Source: Promethearchaeota archaeon (GTDB lineage: Archaea; Asgardarchaeota; Lokiarchaeia; Sigyniarchaeales; SOKP01). From it: a stretch of 6,706 nucleotides of DNA. Below, piece by piece: positions 1-5,856 of the stretch (position 1 is the stretch's first letter; each line of letters starts with the position of its first letter). Location of the stretch: the NCBI GenBank assembly GCA_030615145.1, contig JAUWZT010000192.1:1-6706 (forward strand), in the 5' to 3' direction. Position numbers and translations under genes: made by a program. The notes below the pieces were generated by a model. The model did not search any database. It saw only the letters and a list, made by a program, of their open reading frames with translations, and was not told where the DNA came from.

Positions 1-214
1 AGAGCCAAATCAGTTCACCTATTAGAATTCCATAAGGAATGAAGATTGGAATCATATAGATTGGAGGTGTTTTAATATTTAATGTTCCGGTTGCCGTAAC
101 AACTAGCGGATATCCTATAATAATAAAAAAAATTCCTGAAAAAATAGTAATTATCAGACCAGTACCATAAATAACTATAAGTTCTTTTGCTTTAGGTGTT
201 AAATTTTTAAGCAT
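1..214 (-). CDS. Small membrane protein, N-terminal part (runs off the left edge)
   Basis: Reading the minus strand from an ATG at 214 gives 71 codons without a stop up to the window edge, so the C-terminus is missing. The protein begins with a short basic stretch (MLKNLTPKAKEL). A strongly hydrophobic segment follows at about residues 12-40, then a polar loop containing TGTLNIKTPP, then a second hydrophobic segment from about residue 52 onward. This is the pattern of an integral membrane protein with at least two helices. I do not recognise a family and propose no function. It starts 35 bp after the GH2 stop on the same strand and could be co-transcribed with it. A TTTATAAA box about 20 bp before its ATG could also give it its own promoter. 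The start choice rests on that box and on the basic N-terminus; I see no clear Shine-Dalgarno site. Confidence 0.6.
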   Translation of the reverse strand, partial: MLKNLTPKAKELIVIYGTGLIITIFSGIFFIIIGYPLVVTATGTLNIKTPPIYMIPIFIPYGILIGELIWL

Positions 215-230
215 AATCAATTAATTTCAT

Positions 231-238
231 TTTATAAA
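231..238 (-). promoter_or_regulatory. TATA-like box before the small membrane protein gene
   Basis: A palindromic TTTATAAA lies with its centre about 20 bp upstream of the ATG at 214, inside the 35-bp gap after the GH2 stop. The position fits an archaeal TATA box driving a leaderless or nearly leaderless transcript. In DNA this AT-rich such octamers also occur by chance. Confidence 0.3.
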
Positions 239-249
239 TTTAAAAATAT

Positions 250-2157
250 TTAATAAAACATGGTATCAAGGATTTTTTTTAATTTATTTGGTGGAAATTT
301 TGGTTTTCTATCAAAAGTTAATAAACCATTAATTTCTTGAAATTGATCGTAAAGCTCAGTATAACAAAATCCATGAATCCATTCTTTTCTTCTGTCAAAT
401 TCCTTTAAAAGGTTTGTAATCTTGGTTAAAAGTTCTTCAGGGGTATTAAATACTTGATAATAAAAATCTTTTGTTCCTTTCTCGTAATGGTCAAGACCAT
501 AACCTCCGATTTCACTATATACAATAGGTTCGTTATTATAACGATAAGGCTCAAGATAAAAATCTGGAACTATCGGATCATATGATTTCAACTTCTCCTC
601 CTTGAAATTTTTTGGTAATATTTTTGTATCTAAATAGAAATGCTTCGTACAAACATCAGAAATAGTATGCCACCATCCGTCGTTATCTATAATTAATCTT
701 GTTGGATCAATTGATTTTATTAAGAAGTAGATAGAAGCGATATAGTCAACCATTCTTTTGTCTTTATATGCATTACCTACACCCCAACTTTCGTTTAAAA
801 TGACCCAAATGATTATTGAAGGATGATTATAATCTCTTTCTATCATTTCTATATATTGGTTCATTAATCTGAGTTGGGAATCTTTAGAAAAAATATAAGC
901 ATTTCCGATCTCGCTCCATACCAAAACTCCCATCTTATCGCACCAATAGAGAAATCTCGGATCAAATGCTTTTTGGTGTGTTCTTATTCCATTGAATCCG
1001 AAATCCTTAATAATCTGAACATCTCGTTTTATTGCATCATCAGAAGGGGCAGTGTATAGACTTTCTAGCCAATATCCCTGAACTAAGAATAATTTTTGAT
1101 ATATGGGTTTATTATTCAATAAAATTACCTTATTAGCCGTTTTAAAACCATTAATTCTTTCAATCCCTTTAGATATAGAAATTTTCCTCATTCCAAAATA
1201 TGATTTAACCTTATCGTAGATTTCCCCCGTTTTCTTGTTATATATTGAAATTTGAAGGTCATATAAATTAGGGGTGTTAACATCCCACAATTTTAATTTT
1301 TCTTTCTGGATACTTATTTTAAGTTGAAATTGATTTGGGTTTTTAATAAAACCAAATATTTTTTCGTAAAATCCGTCTTTCTCTTTTACAACATTTTTAC
1401 CTCTTTTCTTTATACTAATACTACCTAAGAAATTTAATTTCGTTTCAAATTCAGATATTAAATCATTCTCAAATTGAATCAAGACTTGAATATAAAGATC
1501 ATCAAATCCGATCCCATTAATATCGCATCCAAGATTTAATAAAGAATTATCAATATCAGGCGTAATTTTTATATTTTTTAAATAGAAATTTAAGTCAACA
1601 CATTCGATCCACACAGTTTGCCAAATGCCTGTAACTCTAGAATAGAAAATACTTGCATTATTTTTTCTCCAATACTGTTTTCCTCGAGGGATCTCATTAT
1701 CTGTGCTTGGATCCTCTACACGAATTACTAAATAATTTTCTTTCTCAATAAAATCTGTTATATCAAGCGAAAACCCAATATACCCTCCTTCATGACTCCC
1801 TATATACTCTCCATTTAGATAAACTCTACAAAGATAATCTACCGCCCCGAAATGTAACAGGATTCGCTTTTTTGTAAAATTATCTGGCAAGTTAAGAACT
1901 TTTTTATACCAAACAATATCATGAAACTCTTGAACATTAACTCCGCTTAATTCACTTTGAAAACAAAACGGCACAGTAATCTTTTGATCAAATTTTTTTG
2001 ATGCTTGTTTTTTGTACCACCGCTCTTTTAAACCTATATTAAAATCATCAAATTTAAAATCCCATTCTCCATTAAGATTTATCCAATTATCTGCTCTTAC
2101 AAATTGCGGTCTAGGGTATTCCGGCCTAGGTATATTTTCTTTACCTAATTTTTCCAT
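250..2157 (-). CDS. Glycoside hydrolase family 2 protein (beta-galactosidase/beta-glucuronidase-like)
   Basis: This 635-residue retaining beta-glycosidase has the three core GH2 domains. An N-terminal sugar-binding jelly roll spans about residues 12-190 (YPRPQF, LNGEWDF, RVYLNGEYIG, TGIWQTVW). An Ig-like sandwich follows to about 327, then a TIM barrel from about 340 to the end. The acid/base should be E456 in ILNESWGV and the nucleophile E549 in VYSEIGGYG, both in the expected places. FNGIRTHQKAFDPRFLYWCDK and INGLLTFDRKPK resemble a group of GH2 enzymes annotated only as sugar-binding beta-galactosidases, so the substrate is not predictable. I see no signal peptide, so it probably acts in the cytoplasm on imported oligosaccharides or glycosides. 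Length is about normal for this group, slightly enlarged by a charged insert near residues 250-275. It is divergent from the methyltransferase gene and followed by a membrane protein gene. Confidence 0.93.
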   Translation of the reverse strand: MEKLGKENIPRPEYPRPQFVRADNWINLNGEWDFKFDDFNIGLKERWYKKQASKKFDQKITVPFCFQSELSGVNVQEFHDIVWYKKVLNLPDNFTKKRILLHFGAVDYLCRVYLNGEYIGSHEGGYIGFSLDITDFIEKENYLVIRVEDPSTDNEIPRGKQYWRKNNASIFYSRVTGIWQTVWIECVDLNFYLKNIKITPDIDNSLLNLGCDINGIGFDDLYIQVLIQFENDLISEFETKLNFLGSISIKKRGKNVVKEKDGFYEKIFGFIKNPNQFQLKISIQKEKLKLWDVNTPNLYDLQISIYNKKTGEIYDKVKSYFGMRKISISKGIERINGFKTANKVILLNNKPIYQKLFLVQGYWLESLYTAPSDDAIKRDVQIIKDFGFNGIRTHQKAFDPRFLYWCDKMGVLVWSEIGNAYIFSKDSQLRLMNQYIEMIERDYNHPSIIIWVILNESWGVGNAYKDKRMVDYIASIYFLIKSIDPTRLIIDNDGWWHTISDVCTKHFYLDTKILPKNFKEEKLKSYDPIVPDFYLEPYRYNNEPIVYSEIGGYGLDHYEKGTKDFYYQVFNTPEELLTKITNLLKEFDRRKEWIHGFCYTELYDQFQEINGLLTFDRKPKFPPNKLKKILDTMFY

Positions 2158-2173
2158 GAGAAAAAAAGAATTA

Positions 2174-2183
2174 TTATAAATAA
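2174..2183 (-). promoter_or_regulatory. TATA-like box before the GH2 gene
   Basis: On the minus strand this reads TTATTTATAA, with its centre about 20 bp before the GH2 ATG at 2157. There is no Shine-Dalgarno motif between it and the start, only a T-rich run. This suggests a leaderless or very short-leader transcript. The assignment rests on position and sequence only. Confidence 0.35.
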
Positions 2184-2240
2184 AAATTTAACCAAATTTA
2201 ATATTAATAAAAAATTCTGGAGAGAAAATAAAGAATTTTT
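2184..2240. promoter_or_regulatory. Possible operator symmetry in the divergent promoter region
   Basis: Two weak symmetries lie between the divergent GH2 and methyltransferase genes. One is AAATTT-AACC-AAATTT at 2184-2199, immediately upstream of the GH2 TATA-like box. The other is an inverted repeat, AAAAATTC at 2210-2217 and GAATTTTT at 2233-2240, with a 15-bp spacer, just upstream of the box serving the plus-strand gene. Either could be bound by a helix-turn-helix regulator acting on both genes. Both are made of A and T almost entirely, so chance is a serious alternative. Confidence 0.2.
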
Positions 2241-2245
2241 CAAAG

Positions 2246-2251
2246 TTTATA
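2246..2251 (+). promoter_or_regulatory. TATA-like box before the MtaA-like gene
   Basis: TTTATA lies with its centre about 20 bp before the ATG at 2268, the same spacing as in front of the GH2 and membrane protein genes. No Shine-Dalgarno sequence is close to the ATG. The GGAGAG at 2219-2224 is more than 40 bp away. A leaderless transcript is the simplest reading. Confidence 0.35.
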
Positions 2252-2267
2252 GAACTTCTATGGAAAA

Positions 2268-3311
2268 ATGAACCGATTGGAATTAACCCTCTCTGCAATT
2301 AAGGGTACGCCCGAGAAGATACCCTTTAACCCATTTATTATGCACCTTGCAGCCAGCTTGAACAATATCGATTATAATCGCGAATACTGCCAAAACCCCG
2401 AAATTTTGGCTAAAGCCCAAATAAAATGCTCTGATTTTTTTGGAATTGATCATGTGAATGTATCTACAGACGCATACCGCGAAGCTAACGCGTGGGGCGT
2501 GGAAATAAATTGGAAGAGTCATACTCCTGTAGCAAAAACTTACTTGAAAATTGATGAATTTGACTCACTCGAAATGCCTGATTTAAATTCAAATAAAAGA
2601 ATAATAAATAGGGTTAACGCTGTCAAACTATTGAGCGAAAAAGTTGGAGGTGAACAATGCATTATCGGATGGATAGAGGCTCCCTTTGCTGAAATTTGCT
2701 GCCTATTCGATTTAGTAAATGTTCTGATGTTATGTAAGCATCAAGATTGGGAACAAAGAATAAAAAATCTCATCTCTCGGATATTACCTGTTCAAAAAGA
2801 ATTTGCAAAAATGCAAATTGAGGTTGGAGCGAATATTATTGGCGCTGGCGATTCTGCTATATCTCAAATTGGTCCAATGCGATATGAAAAATGTTGTTTA
2901 AAGACAACAAAAGAATTATTTGATTTCATTCAAAAGGATGTTCCTATATTGTATCACATTTGTGGTGATAATTCCGTAATAGATAAAGAAGGCAGAGACA
3001 TGCTTAAGTTAGTATCAAGTACAAATGCGGCAATTTTGGATTTAGATTATCAAGTAGATTTGAAATTAGCTAAAGAGAAGATCGGGAAAAGTAATTGTAT
3101 TAGAGGAAATACTAATACACAGATATTGGGAAGTATTACTTATTCAATTAGCGATGTTATTCGTGAAGTTGGAAAAACAGTTGAATTAGGAAAGCCAGAT
3201 GGATTGTTTATGTATGCCGCAGGATGTGAGTGGCCCTGGGAACCATTAACTATGGCAAGCAGAAATTTAGGGATAGCAAAAACCTTAGTAGAGAAATTTG
3301 GAAAATATTAA
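2268..3311 (+). CDS. Uroporphyrinogen decarboxylase-fold protein, MtaA/MtbA/CmuA-type corrinoid methyltransferase homologue
   Basis: This 347-residue protein has the fold of uroporphyrinogen decarboxylase but the residues of the methyltransferase branch. H230 and C232 in YHICGD and C320 in AAGCEWP form the His-X-Cys...Cys zinc site that, in MtaA/MtbA, activates the thiol of coenzyme M to accept a methyl group from a corrinoid protein. Other family landmarks are the N-terminal LSAIKGTPEKIPFNPFI, GAGDSAISQIGP at 192-203 and LDLDYQVDL followed by CIRGNTNT near 257-284. Known relatives work with a substrate-specific methyltransferase (MtaB/MttB type) and a corrinoid protein, but neither is in the window, so methyl donor and acceptor are unknown. 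If the host lacks methyl-coenzyme M reductase, another acceptor would be expected (inference). It is transcribed alone or with the next gene, 75 bp downstream, and is divergent from GH2. True haem-pathway uroporphyrinogen decarboxylase is unlikely because of the zinc site. Confidence 0.88.
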   Translation: MNRLELTLSAIKGTPEKIPFNPFIMHLAASLNNIDYNREYCQNPEILAKAQIKCSDFFGIDHVNVSTDAYREANAWGVEINWKSHTPVAKTYLKIDEFDSLEMPDLNSNKRIINRVNAVKLLSEKVGGEQCIIGWIEAPFAEICCLFDLVNVLMLCKHQDWEQRIKNLISRILPVQKEFAKMQIEVGANIIGAGDSAISQIGPMRYEKCCLKTTKELFDFIQKDVPILYHICGDNSVIDKEGRDMLKLVSSTNAAILDLDYQVDLKLAKEKIGKSNCIRGNTNTQILGSITYSISDVIREVGKTVELGKPDGLFMYAAGCEWPWEPLTMASRNLGIAKTLVEKFGKY

Positions 3312-3330
3312 TATTGAACTTTTGAGTTAA

Positions 3331-3340
3331 TTTTATAAAG
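3331..3340 (+). promoter_or_regulatory. TATA-like box before the kinase-fold gene
   Basis: TTTTATAAAG lies in the 75-bp gap after the methyltransferase gene, about 50 bp before the next ATG at 3387. A transcript starting about 25 bp downstream would carry a leader of some 25-30 bases. That leader includes GAAGTGA at 3369-3375, a weak Shine-Dalgarno-like site 11 bp before the ATG. This would let the downstream genes be expressed separately from the methyltransferase. Confidence 0.35.
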
Positions 3341-3351
3341 ATTTAAGTTAA

Positions 3352-3358
3352 TTTTTTT
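3352..3358 (+). terminator. T-tract, possible archaeal terminator
   Basis: A run of seven T residues lies about 40 bp after the stop codon of the methyltransferase gene. Archaeal RNA polymerase commonly terminates at T-tracts without a hairpin. The run lies downstream of the TATA-like box at 3331, so it could equally be part of the next gene's leader. Weak call in such AT-rich DNA. Confidence 0.2.
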
Positions 3359-3386
3359 AAATATTAAAGAAGTGAATTGATTAAAT

Positions 3387-4349
3387 ATGAAAATTGATAT
3401 TGATGTTTTAAAAAAGTTAGAGAAGTCAATTGATACTAATAATCCAGAAAAAGGAGAAGTACCAATAAAAATTTTAGGTTACGGTGAAATAAGCCTCGTT
3501 TTTGAGCTTTTAAATGATCCAGAGAATATAGCGTATAAAAGAATTCCAATTTTTGATAATGAAAAGCAAGTTAAAAGACATATCTGGGCATATAATGAAT
3601 ATAATAGGATCTTAAAAGAAGATGTAGGATTAAATCTTCCTGAGTACGATGTAGCATGGTTCAAAGATGACGAAGGAAAAATTCAATTTTATTGTGTCCA
3701 AGAAAAAATCCCATCAGAATCCGTGGGAAATATTGTAATTCACCAATTGAATAATCAAGATATTAATACTTCAATCCTTCTTGTAATGAAAGAAATGAAG
3801 AAAGTATGGTCTTATAGCAAAAACCATAAGATAATAGATTTAGGACTAGATGGTCAAATATCTAATTTTTCAATTATAGGCTATGATCCTAATAATCCTA
3901 AAGTGGATTTGAGTACAAAATTAATATATTTGGACACAAGTACTCCTATGTTTAGGATTAATGGTATAGAAGCAATGGAAGCAGTATTGTTTTTAAAAAG
4001 TACTCCATGGTTTTTGAGCCCACTCGTAAAAGCAGCATTTCTTGATGAAGTTATTGATCGTTATTATGATTGGCGGCTGGTAACTATTGATCTAATCGCT
4101 AATTTTTATAAAGAGCAAAGATCAGAACTTATTCCAGGAATAATTAGACTAATTAATAAATTTTTTAAAGACGAAGCAAGTGAATTCAATATGGAACCAA
4201 TTACATTTATAGAAGTCGATAAATATTATAAAAATGATAAGATGATCTGGGTAATTTTTCAAAACGCAAGGAAAATTGATAGATACATTAAAACTAAGTT
4301 AACTCATAAAAAATATAATTTCTACTTACCTGGAAAAATTCAAAGGTAG
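3387..4349 (+). CDS. Uncharacterised protein with protein-kinase/aminoglycoside-phosphotransferase-like residues (possibly DUF6206)
   Basis: This 320-residue soluble protein has no secretion signal or membrane helix. I do not recognise a named function; it may belong to the domain family DUF6206, recalled from memory and unchecked. The order of motifs resembles a kinase fold. A glycine-containing turn ILGYGEIS (residues 29-36) is followed by a lysine in AYKRI (K51). A helix with E66-E71-like acidic positions follows, then a hinge-like CVQEKIPSE (103-111). LGLDGQISNF has D155 and N160 in the D-x4-N spacing of the catalytic loop, and LIYLDTSTP has D183 where the DFG or IDW aspartate would sit. 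After this comes a helical C-terminal part of about 130 residues. The substrate could be a small molecule, nucleic acid or protein. It is 75 bp after the methyltransferase gene and 33 bp before thpR, so it may head a three-gene unit. The kinase reading is inference from motif order alone. Confidence 0.85.
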   Translation: MKIDIDVLKKLEKSIDTNNPEKGEVPIKILGYGEISLVFELLNDPENIAYKRIPIFDNEKQVKRHIWAYNEYNRILKEDVGLNLPEYDVAWFKDDEGKIQFYCVQEKIPSESVGNIVIHQLNNQDINTSILLVMKEMKKVWSYSKNHKIIDLGLDGQISNFSIIGYDPNNPKVDLSTKLIYLDTSTPMFRINGIEAMEAVLFLKSTPWFLSPLVKAAFLDEVIDRYYDWRLVTIDLIANFYKEQRSELIPGIIRLINKFFKDEASEFNMEPITFIEVDKYYKNDKMIWVIFQNARKIDRYIKTKLTHKKYNFYLPGKIQR

Positions 4350-4382
4350 ATAATTAAACAGCTTGTAAAAGAGGTTGTAATC
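4350..4382 (+). promoter_or_regulatory. thpR leader with Shine-Dalgarno site that fixes a TTG start
   Basis: GAGGT at 4371-4375 lies 7 bp before the TTG at 4383. It is preceded by ATAATTAAACA at 4350-4360. The same arrangement, with the same 7-bp spacing, occurs before the DUF4177-type gene at 5704. The site supports translation from the rare TTG codon, and the protein sequence from there (MIRAFLAIEL) matches the usual start of ThpR proteins. Confidence 0.6.
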
Positions 4383-4955
4383 TTGATTAGAGCATTTTTA
4401 GCAATCGAATTAAAAGACAAAAACACGATAGAGAAAATTCAGGCTTTTTCATCTCGATTAAAACAAAATCAGCCTAAACTTAAAGTAATAAAACCAGAAA
4501 ACCTTCACATGACTGTAAAATTTTTGGGAAATATTTCTGAATCCATGGCACCAAAAATTTATGAAATTTTGAAAGAAGATGTAAACGAAAGCATGTTTCA
4601 AGGAAAAACTATTGAATATAGTCTTAGAGGGGTAGGTCAATTTAACAAATTCTCTGTTTTATGGGTAAAACTTATTGGAGATGTTCAATTTTTACAACAA
4701 ATTAAAAATGCTGTAGAACAACTCTTATCTGAGCGATTGAAAATTCAAAAAGATAAAAGAACGGGATTCAAACCGCATCTTACGATAGGAAGATTGAGGA
4801 GGGATAAAGTAAATTATAAAACTTTTGATGTGCTAAAAAAAATAATTAACGAGAATAAAAATTTCGAATTTGGACCTTTCAATGTAAGCCAGGTAAAACT
4901 AAAGAAATCTGTTTTAACGCCTACAGGGCCGATATATTCCGATTTGGTATTTTAA
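4383..4955 (+). CDS. thpR: RNA 2',3'-cyclic phosphodiesterase (2'-5' RNA ligase family)
   Basis: This complete 190-residue member of the 2H phosphoesterase superfamily matches the usual length. The two catalytic HxTx motifs are present: H42-M-T44 in LHMTVKFLG and H132-L-T134 in PHLTIGRLR. The start MIRAFLAIEL and the GPIYSDL end are also typical. Family members hydrolyse RNA 2',3'-cyclic phosphates to 2'-phosphates and can join tRNA halves by a 2'-5' bond in vitro; the cellular role in archaea is not settled. The start codon is TTG, chosen because it follows a Shine-Dalgarno site at the right distance and gives the conserved N-terminus. The stop codon directly abuts the ATG of the HAD gene, which implies co-transcription and probably translational coupling. 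The upstream gene ends 33 bp earlier. Cytoplasmic. Confidence 0.93.
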   Translation: MIRAFLAIELKDKNTIEKIQAFSSRLKQNQPKLKVIKPENLHMTVKFLGNISESMAPKIYEILKEDVNESMFQGKTIEYSLRGVGQFNKFSVLWVKLIGDVQFLQQIKNAVEQLLSERLKIQKDKRTGFKPHLTIGRLRRDKVNYKTFDVLKKIINENKNFEFGPFNVSQVKLKKSVLTPTGPIYSDLVF

Positions 4956-5651
4956 ATGAATAAAAAACCTATTAAAGCAATTATATGGGATTTGGACGGT
5001 ACCTTAATACATTTTAAAATTAACTCGGTTAAAGCTCGAAGGAAGGCTATTAAAGTATTAAGAGATTATGGGATACCAAAGGAAAACCTTTCCATTGAAA
5101 TGCCTATTTTAGAAACTGTTAAAATCTCCAGAGTAATATTTAATGAGTTAGGGTTTTCTTCCGAAAAAATTAAAGAAATTATTAACGAAGTGAATAACGC
5201 CGTAATTCAAGTCGAACACGAAGCTGCCATTAAAGCGACTTTAACTCAGGGTATAGACCAAGTTTTAGAGTTTGCAAAAAAGAAAAGACTTAAACAAGCT
5301 GTTTTTACATATAATACTCATAACAACGCAAGAATTTCACTGGAAACAGCAGGCATCTTTCACTACTTTAAAGTTATAGTCGGTCGTGACGATACTAAAA
5401 ATCTTAAACCGCACCCAGATCATTTAAAACACATATGTGAGAAAATAGATGTAAAACCTGATCAAATTGTTGTTATAGGGGATACCGGGCGAGATATTGA
5501 AGCAGCGATTAACATAGGATCGCGTTCTATCGCTTTAAACACTAAAATTCCAAATTACTTGAAAAGAGAATTTTTCAAGAAAGCTAATAAAATTATCGAA
5601 CCAGAAGAAATTCCATCTAAATTAATTGAAACCCTTGAACAATTTTTATAA
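4956..5651 (+). CDS. HAD-superfamily hydrolase, subfamily IA (phosphoglycolate phosphatase-like)
   Basis: All four HAD motifs are visible in this 231-residue protein. Motif I is D12-L-D14-G-T in IIWDLDGTL, with D12 the nucleophile and D14 the acid/base. Motif II is T118 in AVFTYN, motif III is K151 in LKPHP, and motif IV is D176 and D180 in IGDTGRD. A helical C1-type cap lies at about residues 20-95, as in Gph/PGMB-like phosphatases. Such enzymes remove phosphate from small metabolites; the substrate cannot be told from sequence. Its ATG follows the thpR stop with no gap and no Shine-Dalgarno site of its own, which suggests coupling to thpR translation. Oddly, the last 20-odd codons and the stop are duplicated 370 bp downstream at 5958-6026, on the far side of a small DUF4177-type gene. 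Confidence 0.92.
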   Translation: MNKKPIKAIIWDLDGTLIHFKINSVKARRKAIKVLRDYGIPKENLSIEMPILETVKISRVIFNELGFSSEKIKEIINEVNNAVIQVEHEAAIKATLTQGIDQVLEFAKKKRLKQAVFTYNTHNNARISLETAGIFHYFKVIVGRDDTKNLKPHPDHLKHICEKIDVKPDQIVVIGDTGRDIEAAINIGSRSIALNTKIPNYLKREFFKKANKIIEPEEIPSKLIETLEQFL

Positions 5652-5656
5652 ACTAA
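5588..5656 (+). repeat. 69-bp direct repeat, left copy (3' end of the HAD gene)
   Basis: This stretch covers the last 20-odd codons, the stop codon and five following bases of the HAD gene. It matches 5958-6026 at 64 of 69 positions with no gaps, at an offset of exactly 370 bp. The differences are at 5594, 5604, 5628, 5637 and 5640. This copy is taken as the original because it is joined to the intact gene. Confidence 0.92.
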
Positions 5657-5671
5657 AAATTATTATAACCA

Positions 5672-5703
5672 ATAATTAAACAATTGAAAAAGAGGTATCA
5701 AAT
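5672..5703 (+). promoter_or_regulatory. DUF4177-type gene leader with Shine-Dalgarno site
   Basis: ATAATTAAACA at 5672-5682 is followed by AAAAGAGGT at 5688-5696, with 7 bp to the ATG at 5704. This copies the layout of the thpR leader at 4350-4382, matching in 23 of 26 aligned columns up to the GAGGT. It supports the small gene being real and translated. Confidence 0.55.
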
Positions 5704-5856
5704 ATGAAAGAATATAGAATTGAAGTTTTTAAAGGATCTTTAACCACCGGTAAAATTAAAAAAAGGTTAGAGGAAGAATTAAATGAAATAGCTGCAGAAG
5801 GGTGGGAATTATTGTTAATAGAGGGTGCTTTTCACGTTTGGGTAAGAGAAAAATAA
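5704..5856 (+). CDS. Small DUF4177-type protein, 50 residues
   Basis: An ATG with a good Shine-Dalgarno site (GAGGT, 7 bp upstream) opens a 50-codon frame. The protein starts MKEYRIEVFKG, has a charged helix KKRLEEELNEIAAEGWEL and ends in a strand-like FHVWVREK. This strand-helix-strand layout, with the signature LNEIAAEGWEL, matches the DUF4177 family of small proteins of about 50-65 residues, whose function is unknown. It appears full length. It lies between the two copies of the 69-bp direct repeat, 52 bp after the HAD stop. The reading frame stays open after its TAA for 54 more codons, up to the stop of the right-hand repeat copy. So a longer product by readthrough, or an earlier longer gene, is conceivable though unproven. 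Confidence 0.75.
   Translation: MKEYRIEVFKGSLTTGKIKKRLEEELNEIAAEGWELLLIEGAFHVWVREK

Noticed and set aside
874..1059. 61-codon plus-strand frame inside the GH2 gene
   Set aside because: It lies antisense within a well-supported TIM-barrel coding region, has no recognisable protein features and no ribosome binding site.
2283..2522. 79-codon minus-strand frame inside the methyltransferase gene
   Set aside because: It is antisense to conserved coding sequence; its hydrophobic, cysteine-rich product looks like the complement of real codons.
2268..3311. In-frame amber (pyrrolysine) codon in a methyltransferase gene
   Set aside because: Pyrrolysine occurs in the MttB/MtmB/MtbB substrate methyltransferases, not in MtaA-type proteins, and this frame is complete without any internal stop.
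3479..3664. 61-codon minus-strand frame inside the kinase-fold gene
   Set aside because: It is a shadow of the plus-strand gene, with no start context or family resemblance.
4458..4640. 60-codon minus-strand frame inside thpR
   Set aside because: It overlaps the HxTx-containing coding region antisense, and its Phe-rich composition reflects AT-rich complement.
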